A DNA stretch of 64,000 nucleotides from Sugiyamaella lignohabitans (GCF_001640025.1 NC_031672.1:1364001-1428000), one strand, 5' to 3'. Positions 52,894 to 63,812 are shown, counted from the stretch's first letter. Program-made: numbers and translations. The notes: a model not told the origin generated them from the letters alone.

Positions 52894-55800
52894 CTAGTCG
52901 TCGGAGAATTCCAGCTCCTCGTCGGACGAGCCACTGCTGAACCAGGATGTGGGTGCACGCTTGACTCCTTGGCCACGACAGAAGGGACAAGTGTTTCGTG
53001 AACCTAGGAGCCAGCTGTCAATGCAGGTCTTGTGGAAGACGTGTTTGCATCTGCGGAGCCTACGACACTCTTGGCCAGCGGTGTAGCCATCCAAACAAAT
53101 GTGGCAAACTTCCTTAGTGTCAGGAGTCTCTCCGAGAACAAAAGTGTTGTATGCAAGACCAAGATCGCGCTGGCTAACAATGCAATTGTCGACGTGATCG
53201 AGGTAGCCGTCCAAATCCACTAGCTCTGCGAAGGAAGGAACGTCAACGACTCGCTCGCGTCGACTGATAATGGGGTGGTCCAAATCAAACATGCCAGCAA
53301 TGATGTGAACAGCCCATCTTCTGCCTCCCTCTTCAGAATCGGATGTGGATGAGGATGGTTGGCAACTCGGGCCGGCCTCTTCGTCGTCAGTTTCCTGGTT
53401 GTAATCCGGGTCGTCGTCTTCCACGCGCTGATAATCACGAACACTGGCAATGACGTAAATTCTGGAATCTTTGCGAGATTCGGCAGCTCGCACCTCAGGG
53501 TCGTCACAAAGCTCTTTTGCGGTCGTTTCACGAAGCTCATCCAACAAAGTTTTGAAAATTGCATTCTCAGAAGTGAACTCCAAGAGGAAGTCATCGGCGT
53601 CAGCATCAGAACCGGCATCAGAACCAGAACCAGGAGCGGAAGCAGATCCAATAGGAGAAGTAGCAGGAGAGCCAGAAAGAGCAGTAGAAGCAGCAGCAGC
53701 AGCAGCATCAGCATCAGATGATAGGTGGCTTTCACGGACCCAGGAAGAATAAGCAGAAACGCGGACAGGCATATCCATAGTGCTATCCGGGCTTCTCCGA
53801 CCATCAGCCAATGCCTCGAGATGCTCCAAACCAACAGTACCACCCATACCATCTAGACCAGTCTCAGGAAATCCTGAATCGCCTTCTTCGTCATTAATGG
53901 GCTTGATACCAACAGCCAAAATAGGAACCCTGCCATCAGCGGCGGCTCTGCGGAACCTGAACATTCTGAAGAAGTTGTGAGGTCTATTGAACAAACGACA
54001 ATCGACGTGAGGGCCATATTTTCGAAAATACTCAGCTTCATCCTCAAGATAACCTCCATCATGATCGGGAGTTCCAAATTCGTGATCCATGGCATTCGCA
54101 ACTTCTCCCATAAGATATCCACTGGTGATATTTTCCACAAAAACGTCCACAGTCTCAGGGTCGAATAAACGACCATCAAATGGACCCCTAGACCTCTCAT
54201 AGACAATACCCTCACCAGCCCAATCTTGACCAACTAGAGCAATAGCAGTGAAATGAGTGAGACGTCCCACCAAAACTCCTATCTTATTGGCGTGTCGAGT
54301 GAGGAATCGATATCTGTACTTCTCTGCCATAATGGAAACCATTAGATCCTCGTCTTCAGACCCTTCAAAAATTCTTTGGTAACACAGCTCGCGTTGCTCT
54401 CTTGTCATACGTCTGATAGGGTGATTACTATCACTGGTTGGTGGGTTATAGTAATCAAAACCAGCGGCATTGAACTCTTCAATGGCGTCGGAATCCAATT
54501 CAGACGACGAGTCTTCGTAATATATCATCTGACGAAGACCTTCTCCTGGTTCTTCCCCGTATTCTTCTTCACCCTCCTCCTCCTCCTCCTCCTCCTCCTC
54601 GTCATCCTCATTGATGCTGCTTTCGGTGTCATCGGATCCATACTCGTCACTCTCAAGAAGTTGACAACCCATCTGATGAATTTCCAGTCCATCCTCGGTT
54701 TTGTAAACAATAGTTACGAATTTCTCTTTAGCAGTTTGAGTCGCAGGCCTGTAAGTACTGGTAGGGGCAGAAATACGGGTAGGAGCAGAAAGAATGCTGT
54801 TGAATTCACTGCCATAGTTCTTGGGAAGCCTTCCAATAAATTCATTCAATGTAGGAGGAAATCTGCTGAGTCTCTTGCGACGGGAATTATCGTCAGGCTC
54901 CGAGTCCTCGTCGCTACTGTCTGCTCTTTGTCGACGTTGAGAAGATCCAGATGAAGAATCAGAAGCTGATTCAGAAGACAGAGATTCAGAACTAGAGGCA
55001 GAAGAAGGCTCTTCAGGTTCAACAGACGATTCAGACTCGGTACGGGCTCCATTTCTGTTGATGATGATAGATGCAAAAACAGACTTCCCTTTAGATAGTA
55101 CAGGGCGGGGAGGCTGGCTGTCAGATGGGGGAGGAGATGTCTGAACAGATGAAGGGGATTGTTGTTGAGTGTGGACAGGGGCTAGCTGAATAGTGACTGG
55201 AGCAGGGCCATGAGGAGCTGACTGAATAGTGACGGGAGCTGGGCCATAAGAAGCTGGCTGAATGGTGACGAGAGCAGGGCCATGAGGAACTGACTGAATA
55301 GTGACAGGAGCTGGGCCATGGGAAGCGTAATATGGCATGATATAAGTCATGGCAGGGGCAGTTGTATGACCAGAGGCAAAAGGAGATACAGGTTGTTGGT
55401 GTTGAGTGGCATAGACCATGGAATGTTGAGCTGAAATAGGAGTGGCAGGGGCAGGCTGCACAATACGGGGATCAGAATGAACTTGAGGCACTTGTGGAAC
55501 CTGTGGAACCTGATAAAAGGTTTGAGGATTGGCATAAACAGCAGGCTCTAAAACTTGAGGCTGGTAACCTTGTCCATTTTGAATGTGAATTTGAGAGGCA
55601 GGCTGAACGCTCTGGGCTGTTTGAGGAGAAACAGCAGGCTGTTGATAATTGTCCATCTCACTTACAGACCCGCTTGTAGAGTGAAAAGGAATGGAATAAT
55701 AGTAACTGCCTTTGAAAATAATTTGATTGGTATTTGCAGGAGGAGCAACTTGAGAAGGAGGAGGTGCTGATGGATGAATAGGAACTTGAATCCCAGGACT

Positions 55801-55995
55801 AGCAACCACATATACAGACTGAGTAGGAATATTGGCATCACCAGAAACAGCATCTGGGATATGAGTCTCGGTCTGGTTATTGTGGGCATTACATCTACAA
55901 ATATGTCTTGGAAGACCATTCTCTGTAAAATAGATACTGTCTTCCTCGTCATCAGTGTAGTCGTAAGGAGGGGAGTCCCCTGATTCGTTTGACAT
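52894..55995 (-). CDS. Large RING-H2 protein, putative E3 ubiquitin ligase
   Basis: 1033 aa from the ATG at 55995. An in-frame ATG at 56064 would add 23 hydrophobic residues encoded by a TATA/poly-A leader and is less likely. The N-terminal half is disordered and Pro/Gln-rich, with four tandem copies of a ~16-residue unit (GPAPVTIQSxPH-like, nucleotides ~55170-55325) and a poly-Glu run. A folded middle region (TREQRELCYQRIFEG to ~IKPINDEEG) is not recognised. The C-terminal RING-H2 is complete: CHIC-x15-CKHVFHKTC-x11-CPFC, followed by a Ser/acidic tail. Ligase activity is inferred from the RING; substrate unknown. Confidence 0.8.
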   Translation of the reverse strand: MSNESGDSPPYDYTDDEEDSIYFTENGLPRHICRCNAHNNQTETHIPDAVSGDANIPTQSVYVVASPGIQVPIHPSAPPPSQVAPPANTNQIIFKGSYYYSIPFHSTSGSVSEMDNYQQPAVSPQTAQSVQPASQIHIQNGQGYQPQVLEPAVYANPQTFYQVPQVPQVPQVHSDPRIVQPAPATPISAQHSMVYATQHQQPVSPFASGHTTAPAMTYIMPYYASHGPAPVTIQSVPHGPALVTIQPASYGPAPVTIQSAPHGPAPVTIQLAPVHTQQQSPSSVQTSPPPSDSQPPRPVLSKGKSVFASIIINRNGARTESESSVEPEEPSSASSSESLSSESASDSSSGSSQRRQRADSSDEDSEPDDNSRRKRLSRFPPTLNEFIGRLPKNYGSEFNSILSAPTRISAPTSTYRPATQTAKEKFVTIVYKTEDGLEIHQMGCQLLESDEYGSDDTESSINEDDEEEEEEEEEGEEEYGEEPGEGLRQMIYYEDSSSELDSDAIEEFNAAGFDYYNPPTSDSNHPIRRMTREQRELCYQRIFEGSEDEDLMVSIMAEKYRYRFLTRHANKIGVLVGRLTHFTAIALVGQDWAGEGIVYERSRGPFDGRLFDPETVDVFVENITSGYLMGEVANAMDHEFGTPDHDGGYLEDEAEYFRKYGPHVDCRLFNRPHNFFRMFRFRRAAADGRVPILAVGIKPINDEEGDSGFPETGLDGMGGTVGLEHLEALADGRRSPDSTMDMPVRVSAYSSWVRESHLSSDADAAAAAASTALSGSPATSPIGSASAPGSGSDAGSDADADDFLLEFTSENAIFKTLLDELRETTAKELCDDPEVRAAESRKDSRIYVIASVRDYQRVEDDDPDYNQETDDEEAGPSCQPSSSTSDSEEGGRRWAVHIIAGMFDLDHPIISRRERVVDVPSFAELVDLDGYLDHVDNCIVSQRDLGLAYNTFVLGETPDTKEVCHICLDGYTAGQECRRLRRCKHVFHKTCIDSWLLGSRNTCPFCRGQGVKRAPTSWFSSGSSDEELEFSDD

Positions 55996-57040
55996 TTTTA
56001 ACGACAGAACAAAAAAAAAAAAGCAGCAACAAAATGAGTGTAGATAGATATATATATAACACATTTTAAAAAAGAAAACACAAATAGGGGTAAGACATAA
56101 CTAAGAGGGAGACCAATATTTGACGTGACCCGTGAAAAAGCAAATGCAAGCGGGGCATATCCAACGGTATGCAGCAAAGCTAAACAGGTATAGTGGAGCA
56201 GTAGCTAATATGTAATAAGCTGTAAAGACTGCAGTATAATATCAGGAATGGTAATAGATTGGCACCGTTGACAAGCATTGACCGACAGTGGTGCAGTACA
56301 ACCATAGATAAGCAGCAGTTGAAAAATATTGTGAGTCTGTTGGGTTTTTTAAAAAGAATATCTATTTCCGCACCATATTTTCTATTGATATTGACGGTTA
56401 ATAACTTTTGTAATCCATATGCGTATACGTATGGCATACGGGTATCAGGATCTGAAAAACAAATTCCCAGTCTTTTGAAAATAATTGTTGTGGAGAGCAC
56501 AATCGGCTGCAGAAGTGGGTTTTCTCACAACCGGAAGTAAGGTGATATTTTTGACCCGGTCCGGTGCTGGTCAAATAATACCCCTCAATGATTTTTGGCC
56601 TTTTTTCGCCTTTTTTGCCCTTTTTTTATTTTATTTTTTAATTTTTCTTTTAATTGTTTTGTCATTTCTTTAGCCAAAAATATCCATGAATTTGAAAATA
56701 CCATTAATGCCAATGACATTTTACACAAACGGTAATTTCTCCAGAATCAAGACTCCGCAGGATCTGAACCCCTGTTTGAATTTGAACCCCTATTTTCCAC
56801 AATTCCTAGGTCTGCGTTGCATTTGCCGTTAAATTAGCCAAGACTATATAGCTAATGCATGGTCAGTGAGTAAAATTTACGACGTTAACGTTAGCTGCAT
56901 ATGCATCCAACGGTCGTCCAGTCGATTGGTAAACATTTTACGACAACCAGGATAGCAACAGGAAATGACTGGCCATTACCGACGCAAAAGGACTCCAAAA
57001 AGACGCAACGCAACTCCAAAAGATGCCTCAAACGCAAAAT

Positions 57041-57080
57041 AACACCACAGGACACCACAGGACACCACAGGACACCACAG
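57041..57080 (+). repeat. 10-bp tandem repeat, four copies
   Basis: Unit GACACCACAG; first unit differs by one base. Degenerate units continue to about 57103. Confidence 0.85.
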
Positions 57081-58000
57081 GACGCACCAGAATACCACAG
57101 GATGCAACATTGTAGCAGAATATGCCAACTTACAGGTGAGACTGCACTAATGCACAAAAATTGAGACAGTTTCTCTACTTGAAACACCAGTAGTGGCTTT
57201 TTTACGAACACACTCGATCCGACCGTCTTAATATGAAAATACATGCTATGGATCACGGCCTTCCGGGATGTAGCATACCATATCTGCGGTCCACGGCACC
57301 ATCTCCAGCCATTACCCATCGTCTTCTTACGGCCAGATAAAAGATGCCTCAAATTCCAAAAGTTTTTGAAATTTCATACCTGTTTGACATCCCCCGTTGA
57401 AAAAAAAAGATGTCGGTAAACTCGCAAAACCGCCCTCCCCCTGACAGATCCAGGCCGATCCGCTGTCAAACGTCAATCCGCATTAGCCAGATCCAATTGT
57501 CACGCCAGAAGCAACACAAACACCAAAAACTACACAAAAAACCACCAAATAATGACCCTACCGTTCAAAAAACAACCCAGAAAGACCACTTTAACACCTG
57601 ACGCCTCTTCGTCGTCGTCGTCGACGAACATCCAAACACAGATTGTCCAGAATCTACCCGTCTAAATTTAACGGGCGATCGCGCACTAAAACAGTTAGCT
57701 CCACAGCTGTCGCTGACATGCATACACCCCTCCCCCTCGTCACCCCTCGTGCTGCGACCATCCAAACTGAAACATGCACTGCGAGCGAGCATCTGCGGAG
57801 TGGGTAATAAATCTACAGCCGCTAGCAAGTACATTATCGCCGGCGCTATCAGACCTGCAAAGCGGATAAAACCACAAGCCACGATAAGAACCAGCTCCCG
57901 AAATAATAATCGCTTTCTCCGATAAGCACGCACCCCGAAATCGCCGGATTCGACCCCGTGCTGCCGGCGAGCTGCCCGGACCCTACTGTTCCGGGTCCCT

Positions 58001-58060
58001 GCCTCCAGCGGCTGGGGCTCTGCCCCAGACCCCGTGGCTCCTCTCTCTGCGCTCGAGTCG
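58001..58060 (+). repeat. GC-rich hairpin repeat, copy 35 (class A, diverged)
   Basis: Starts GCCTCCAGCGG; the second hairpin reads CTCTCTGCGCTCGAG. Faces copy 36. Confidence 0.85.
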
Positions 58061-58104
58061 GGACATCCCCGGTCCCCCTCCCCCTTCCCCGCGGCCCTCG
58101 CAGT

Positions 58105-58156
58105 CTCCTGCGAAGCAGGAGCAACCAGGGTCTGGGGCGGAGCAACAGCCGCCCAA
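58105..58156 (-). repeat. GC-rich hairpin repeat, copy 36 (class B, diverged)
   Basis: Stem B intact, but hairpin 1 is decayed (GGGGCGGAGCAACAG). Confidence 0.85.
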
Positions 58157-58273
58157 GACATGCCCTCCCGCCGCACGCCTCGCGGCACGGGTTAGGAAAT
58201 TGGAGAACCTGAAAAAATAGAGAGGTGGGCAGATGTTGATTCGAGAGTGGAAAGACGACGAGAGAACGAGAAC

Positions 58274-59596
58274 ATGATTCCAGGTTCGTCGACAAGAGCA
58301 TTCCTTGCGAGTGCCCGGCGGGTGGGCGCGGTGAATGCCTGTGTCTGTGGTGCCAGAGTGGCAGTTGGTGGTGCTGGTGTCAGGGGATACTCGGTCGGTG
58401 GGAAGGTGTTTGGGTTTATCCGAGATACACTTGGGTTTGATCCTCCTCCTCCCGAGGGGTTTCCGACGCCGGAAAACAGATTTCATCCGTGGGATTCGTC
58501 GCCGTCTCAGGACATTCGAACTAGAGCCGCGTTTATTAAAGCTCGTGGTAAGTGTCCAGTGACTGGCAAGAACATCAACTTCACATGCCCTAAATCAGGC
58601 ATTCCTACTCATCACGACGAAGAGGCGTGGAAAATGGATACTGATTATCATAAGAACGAGGTGTGGAAAATCCTTCGTAAAGTCAATACTTATGAACATG
58701 ATTTGAGAAGTGGTCGGGAGTTCCCAGAATTCGACTTCCCGGGAACTCAGCAGAGTGAAGCAGTAGTCAACTTCTTAAATTGGGACACTTTTCTCTATAC
58801 ACGAGATTTCTATTCCATGGACTCAGAGTTCCATATGGCTGCTGTCACTAAAATGTTGAGTTATCCTATCACAATGGCCAGTATTCTCAGCCTATACTCG
58901 CCCTATTCATTGAAACCCAAGGGTCCCTTGACTCTCGAGGGTCTGAAATCCCTGGCTGCTTTACGATACACGCTGTTTCCTCAAGACAGAACCCGGTCCT
59001 GGCAAGACCGGCCCATGAGATTTTTCATTCTAGGAGCTCGTGCTGAGTCGCAATTGCCTGCTCATGCCTGGAAACAATTATCATTTCTTTTGCCAGATAC
59101 AAAATTCGAGATTGTATTCATTGGTCCTGAAGCTGTATTTGACCGACAAAAACGTCTTTACGTGACAAGTCACAAGAAAATAACCAAGAGAATCGACCGG
59201 GAAATGTCGCTGTCCTTTTGTACCGACTATTTCCATGTTCTGAACGACATGCAAGATTTCATGCCCTATGACCCGTATCTCGACTGTTTCTTCCTTTTCC
59301 ACCCTGGACTCGGAGCTCCTGAAGCCATGAACCAGTGGGAAAAGTCGGTGCCCGGATTGCTGGAAACCAAGTGTGCTATTTTCGTAACTGGGTTCCACAA
59401 AGCTGATTCCCAGCGCGACTGGGACTGGTTACACAATAAATTCGGCGACAAACTCGACGTGCTCCTCGAGCCCTCGACCAATATTTTCGGGTCTACCAAA
59501 TGGGAGCTCAACGACCTGGCCCCCACGGAGACCTACCAGTTCAACCAACAGCTGTTCGGGTTCCGAGGCAAGCGATACCATGCCATCCGCCAATAG
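58274..59596 (+). CDS. MSS51: Mitochondrial COX1 translational activator Mss51
   Basis: 440 aa, single exon (S. cerevisiae Mss51 is 436). An Arg/Ala-rich N terminus (STRAFLASARRVGAVNA) fits a mitochondrial presequence. A zinc-finger-like block CPVTGKNINFTCPKSGIPTHHDEEAW carries two Cys-Pro motifs of the kind reported to bind haem. The conserved C-terminal Mss51 domain follows: YPITMASILSLYSPYSL, PMRFFILGARAESQLP, KFEIVFIGPEAVF, and LDCFFLFHPGLGAPEA. Start: ATG at 58274; an earlier in-frame GTG is unlikely. Known role: activates translation of COX1 mRNA and couples it to cytochrome oxidase assembly. Confidence 0.94.
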   Translation: MIPGSSTRAFLASARRVGAVNACVCGARVAVGGAGVRGYSVGGKVFGFIRDTLGFDPPPPEGFPTPENRFHPWDSSPSQDIRTRAAFIKARGKCPVTGKNINFTCPKSGIPTHHDEEAWKMDTDYHKNEVWKILRKVNTYEHDLRSGREFPEFDFPGTQQSEAVVNFLNWDTFLYTRDFYSMDSEFHMAAVTKMLSYPITMASILSLYSPYSLKPKGPLTLEGLKSLAALRYTLFPQDRTRSWQDRPMRFFILGARAESQLPAHAWKQLSFLLPDTKFEIVFIGPEAVFDRQKRLYVTSHKKITKRIDREMSLSFCTDYFHVLNDMQDFMPYDPYLDCFFLFHPGLGAPEAMNQWEKSVPGLLETKCAIFVTGFHKADSQRDWDWLHNKFGDKLDVLLEPSTNIFGSTKWELNDLAPTETYQFNQQLFGFRGKRYHAIRQ

Positions 59597-59691
59597 ACAC
59601 GTCTCCCTGCTCTATTTCCGGCTGTATATATTTTTCGTGTACATAGTATCAAAAACAGTAGCATTTTCCATGATTCCGGGAGGTGGGTTGT

Positions 59692-59744
59692 GCCTCCGGC
59701 GGCTGGGGCGCTGCCCCAGACCCCGTTGTGCTCGCTCCGCGAGC
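59692..59744 (+). repeat. GC-rich hairpin repeat, copy 37 (class C)
   Basis: GCTCGC-TCC-GCGAGC: loop changed, stem kept. About 95 bp past the MSS51 stop. Confidence 0.9.
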
Positions 59745-59794
59745 GCTAGGACCGTGGGGATTATGTGAAAAAATGCTTACTAATGAGTACTATA

Positions 59795-60150
59795 AGCACA
59801 GTCTCTTGCCACTCTCCAATTCCGCTGGCCAATTCCATTGCTGCTCTGAATAGTTCACTACTCACTCGTCTGCTTAAAAACTATCATGGAAAGAAACCAG
59901 CCGAAACGAGCGGGTTGGACCGTGAGGATTAAGTGGTACAGTGAGCACAATCTCTTACTGCTGTCTATTCCGACCCACTGCTGATTCCGCTGCTCTCAAT
60001 ATTTCACCACTCGCTCGTCTGTCTGAAAATTACCTGCGAAACGAAACCCCCAAAGAGAGCGGCTTGGTCCACGAGGGTTAAGTGGTACAGTCTCTTTCCG
60101 CTGTTTCATTTCGACCCCTGATGCCGCTGCTGTTAATACTACTGCTGCTA
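59795..60150 (+). repeat. Diverged tandem repeat, ~145-bp unit, 2.4 copies
   Basis: Units start near 59795, 59944 and 60085 with AGCACAGTCTCTT-like words, and share CACTCGTCTG, a GAAACnAAnCC block and GGATTAAGTGGTACAG-like ends. Confidence 0.75.
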
Positions 60151-60979
60151 CTGACACAAACTCTGCTATTTTCTACTGGAATAGTTGCTTGAAAACAACA
60201 TCGAAAAGAAATACCCCATCCCCTGCATTTCGATCCGGACCCTGCCGCTGAAATTTCATGTCACTCCCCCTGAAATTTCCCTCTTGATCATCATTTCTTT
60301 ATCGGGGTATTGTGATTTTCAAACCATCATCACCGTGCCAATTTACACCTTTACAAAACTGTCAATCCTTCAATGAATTCACACACCTTAAAACGTTTAT
60401 AAAAGCTTTTTAATTTTTCAGACCATTAAGAGGAAGGCCAAAACACAGGGGGTAAATGAGATGATCTACATGCTACTAACGGGATACACCCTTGGCTACA
60501 TCTCGTAATCTCGACCCGTGTCTGAACTTTTACTTTCATTTTTTTCTCCTATCTTTATCATATTTTCTATGCTATATATGCTGACGATATAGAATCACGA
60601 CAACCCGGTTTACCAGTTCAGCTCGTAAATCCACTGACTCAATTATTATGCGCCTTGAATATACTTCATACAAACGCCTATAGTACCTGCCTTCCAACTG
60701 TTTTGGGTTTGTTCATGTGGTTTGCTGTTTGCTGTTTTGTGAGGGTAAACGCGATTGACTTTGGTAGATGGTGAGGTGAGTGATACCCCGCACCGTCCCA
60801 GCAAACTCTTCTCCATTCTCTCCACAATAACCCGCCGTCCTAACAGGGCCAGATGCCCGATCGACGCAGAGATGCACCCACAAACCCGGGTGAAAACGGA
60901 ACTTCCCACACCCACCGGCCACGGTTCTGACCGAGGACATTAACCGCCGAGGAAACACACACTCACGGGCGGCAGTTGT

Positions 60980-61034
60980 GCCTCCGGCGGCTGGGGCGCT
61001 GCCCCAGACCCCGTTGTGCTCCGCTTCACGGAGC
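60980..61034 (+). repeat. GC-rich hairpin repeat, copy 38 (sixth stem variant)
   Basis: The second hairpin is GCTCCG-CTTCA-CGGAGC, another fully paired stem unlike classes A-E. Faces copy 39. Confidence 0.9.
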
Positions 61035-61058
61035 TTTCGAGGGGATTCCCCCCACCAC

Positions 61059-61118
61059 CGACTCGAGCGAAGCGAGAGGAGCCACGGGGTCTGGGGCGGA
61101 GCCCCAGCCGCCGGAGGC
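61059..61118 (-). repeat. GC-rich hairpin repeat, copy 39 (class A)
   Basis: Faces copy 38 across 24 bp. Confidence 0.9.
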
Positions 61119-61465
61119 ACAAACCCCCGACACCGAGCGGACTGCGAAACTGTGGCTGAAGAAGCAGCAGCGGTGGTGCAAGAAAAGGTGGCAGTTGTTA
61201 ATCATGCATAAAGTTGGCGCTATCGGCCAATAGGAGGGGGAGGGGCGGTCTGATAAGACAGCGGGTGGAAAAATTTGCACATGAAGAGACCTAAAGCAGC
61301 AACAAGTGGGATGACCGCCGATGCAGCCCGCTTAATCCCCGCTCGCTCACCCCTCAGTTCCCTCCGTCCCCACTACAAAGCCTCACACACAATACAAACA
61401 GAAAACGCAAACGCACACACATACCCCCCCTCCGCAAATGCTGACTGACCACCGACCCCCAAACC

Positions 61466-61525
61466 CGACTTGAGCGCAGCGAGAGGAGCCACGGGGTCTG
61501 GGGCAAAGCCCCAGCCGCCGGAGGC
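61466..61525 (-). repeat. GC-rich hairpin repeat, copy 40 (class A)
   Basis: ACTTGAGCGCAGCGAG tail; hairpin 1 loop AAA on this strand. Confidence 0.9.
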
Positions 61526-62134
61526 AGACCCCTACCCCAGCGATTGCGGGGACTGACGCGGTGATTTCGGAGATTAGACTAGCGGCCGATTAGCCATGCG
61601 CATGCCAAATAGGGGTAGCACGAGGAGGGGCAGAAGAGAGGATTTGTAAACAAAAATTGCCGGTGAAAATGGCGACATTGGCAGCGGCAGGAGGCAGAAA
61701 AATAAACTTGGTTTGGGCTAAGTCAAAAAAAATAAACTTGTGGCCTGAGTTTTTAGAGGGGCAAGAGAGAGAGAGAGGGAGGGATAAGCGAGGATGACGA
61801 GCGGGCAGACAGAGAATGAGAAAATAAAATATCTGTAAAAACAAACTTGGATTAGTCAGGGTTGGGTGGCCAAGGACGTAGTCAGAGAAAGTGAGTGAAG
61901 AGTGAGTCGGTGAGAGGTGCGGTGCTAGTCGAATTGGGTAGTCAAATTAGGTAGTGAAGCAGGGGACCAAAATATATATTTAATGGGAAGGTTCCCCGGG
62001 GTTGAGAGTTTATCATATTGAATTTTCAGATTTTAATTTTAAGATATCAATTTTTGCAATTCAATTTTCTAGCAGGCTATAAAATTAGATTTAAAGCTAC
62101 AGAGTAAGTAAGTGAATAAGCAGAGAAAGTGAGA

Positions 62135-62217
62135 ACATGACCACAGGGCATATGAGAGCGTGAGAATGTGAGAGCATAAGAACAGGGCATATGAGGACAT
62201 GAGAACAGAGCATATGA
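62135..62217 (+). repeat. CATATG-containing minisatellite, three units
   Basis: Units of ~21 bp near 62135, 62175 and 62197 built on ACAGGGCATATGA. Confidence 0.7.
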
Positions 62218-62439
62218 CGTTAGGAGACGCAATTGAGCGGGCCGTAGTACAGTGGTGTGATGTGCACGCGATAATTATAATTAATTAATTAGTTAATTAT
62301 TTATTTATGGCAGGCACAATATACACATTGACCATTGACTACTGGCAATGGACACTGCACCAGTTACCGTAGCATTTACAGCAGCACTTAGCATTGTGAA
62401 TGTGAGTCTGGATTGTCTCAGAAAATAATGTGCCCGGGT

Positions 62440-62531
62440 AAAATGCGATGCGTACCAGTAGATAGGATGGTGCCTGGTAGTCCAGAAAATGCGATGCGTA
62501 CCAGTAGGATTGGATGGTACCGGTAGTCCAA
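62440..62531 (+). repeat. 46-bp tandem duplication
   Basis: Two units starting AAAATGCGATGCGTACCAGT at 62440 and 62486, about 87% alike by eye. Confidence 0.85.
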
Positions 62532-63137
62532 AAAAAAAATCAGGTCAGCCCGGTTCGGCAACAGACCACATTACAACCATCCGTTCTGAGAGACTCACGT
62601 CAAATTCACATTTCCTCGTGCATGCTTTTTTTTTATACGCACGGTCCAATTACCGCTGTGACCAACCGACCCGTGTTGCCGGTGCTGTACATTTTGTGTG
62701 CTTTTTGGTGCAGTTAAAGCGCCTGGTTCAGTTGGAGGGGCAGTTGATTTATGCGCTTATCAGAACAGGCGTTTGGATTTTGACGCTGGCGGCACAGAGG
62801 AAACATGTACTAACAATATTCACAGCTTATTCGTCCAAGCTATTATCACCGACAGACATAAATTAGATCCTCCTTACCCACAACATTTTCAGCACCAGCA
62901 GGCTTGTGAACTCTGTGAACTTTGTGCTTTTTCCTTGACCAACCCGTTCAACAATCAATCCAGTCAATTGTCATATAAAACGGACTTGTTTTCCAATTAG
63001 TTTTTGCTGGCAAAATAATAATTTATTATCATCACCCTTGATATTCTTGTATTAACTGGCTCTCTATCCTCACAATACAAGTACCATCCACTCGAAGAGA
63101 CAGAACATTTCCATTTTCTGGTATTTCCATCTCAACT

Positions 63138-63200
63138 CTCTTACATCGTATCTCGAATCTCTTACATCCTACCTCAAATCTCCTACATCCTATCTCACAG
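63138..63200 (+). repeat. 21-bp tandem repeat, three units
   Basis: CTCTTACATCCTATCTCAAAT-like units at 63138, 63159 and 63180. Confidence 0.8.
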
Positions 63201-63322
63201 TTCATAGCTAACTCATAGCACATTCTGTGGAATCCAGGTTTGAGATATCATATTTTTAAAGAACAGTTTCAGGACATTCCTCAGTCGCTTGACTTCACCT
63301 CACACAACTCAGTTACATAAAA

Positions 63323-63634
63323 ATGCGTCCTACCAGCAACCTCCTACGAACTCCCCTGATCCGTTTCCTCGGAAAGAGATCGCACACTCCTGCTGCCGAC
63401 CGAACTCCTCACGTCCACTCTCAATCACCAGTCAATACACTTCCCTCTTCCTTTGTCGAGTACCGTAAGAACGCCACGACCCACGGTCCCCTTGGCGGCA
63501 AAGGCACCACCATCGCAGCAGCTCCCGGCGAATACTTCTCGCGATCCGACCTCCCCAAACGCTTCCACTACCAGCCCGTCTCCGAGGCCGAGATCGAACT
63601 CATCAACACCGGCGGCGCTGAAATCGTCTTCTAA
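63323..63634 (+). CDS. KGD4: Kgd4/MRPS36-type subunit of 2-oxoglutarate dehydrogenase
   Basis: 103 aa, single exon. The N terminus (MRPTSNLLRTPLIRFLGKRSH) looks like a mitochondrial targeting segment and carries the conserved IRFLGKR-type block. The C terminus LPKRFHYQPVSEAEIELINTGGAE matches the Kgd4 (formerly Ymr31) signature (RFxYxPxxxxEhExInxGGA). Kgd4 is an adaptor that fixes the E3 subunit to the E2 core of the 2-oxoglutarate dehydrogenase complex in the matrix. It was earlier mislabelled a ribosomal protein. Length is slightly below that of the S. cerevisiae protein. Confidence 0.83.
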   Translation: MRPTSNLLRTPLIRFLGKRSHTPAADRTPHVHSQSPVNTLPSSFVEYRKNATTHGPLGGKGTTIAAAPGEYFSRSDLPKRFHYQPVSEAEIELINTGGAEIVF

Positions 63635-63700
63635 CTCTTTTCTAATCTCTTACTTAACTATACAAATGCATCTGTCACGGGTTTATACGGGTGGGGGTGT

Positions 63701-63754
63701 GCCTCCGGCGGCTGGGGCGCTGCCCCAGACCCCGTTGTGCTCGCTTCGCGAGCG
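63701..63754 (+). repeat. GC-rich hairpin repeat, copy 41 (class C)
   Basis: Perfect GCTCGC/GCGAGC stem, hairpin 1 loop GCT. Faces copy 42. Confidence 0.9.
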
Positions 63755-63812
63755 TCAGGGGGGTCCCAGGTCAACCCTCGAGGACCCCAGAACGTCTGGG
63801 CACCTCCTCGCC

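Larger units (their letters stand above)
55996..58273. other. Divergent intergenic, no gene seen
   Basis: 2.28 kb between the RING gene and MSS51. It holds an A-run near 56011, a T-rich tract (56605-56675), a perfect 10-bp tandem array at 57041-57080 and repeat copies 35-36. Frames over 56891-57352 and 57565-58301 have no coding character beyond the repeats. Confidence 0.5.
59597..63322. other. 3.7-kb gene-free stretch rich in small repeats
   Basis: No coding frame is convincing. Contents: repeat copies 37-40; a diverged ~145-bp tandem repeat (59795-60150); a CATATG-containing minisatellite (62135-62217); a 46-bp duplication (62440-62531); and a 21-bp triple repeat (63138-63200). A tract TTAATTAATTAGTTAATTATTTATTTA lies at 62280-62307. 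Size and AT content would suit a replication origin or a lost gene, but nothing proves either. Confidence 0.5.

Noticed and set aside
55996..56064. Start of the RING protein at 56064
   Set aside because: The extra 23 residues come from a TATA and poly-A leader; the ATG at 55995 has a better context and begins the polar N terminus.
57565..58301. Long minus-strand frames of 150-207 codons upstream of MSS51
   Set aside because: They overlap repeat copies 35-36 and the MSS51 start, with no domain or codon signal.
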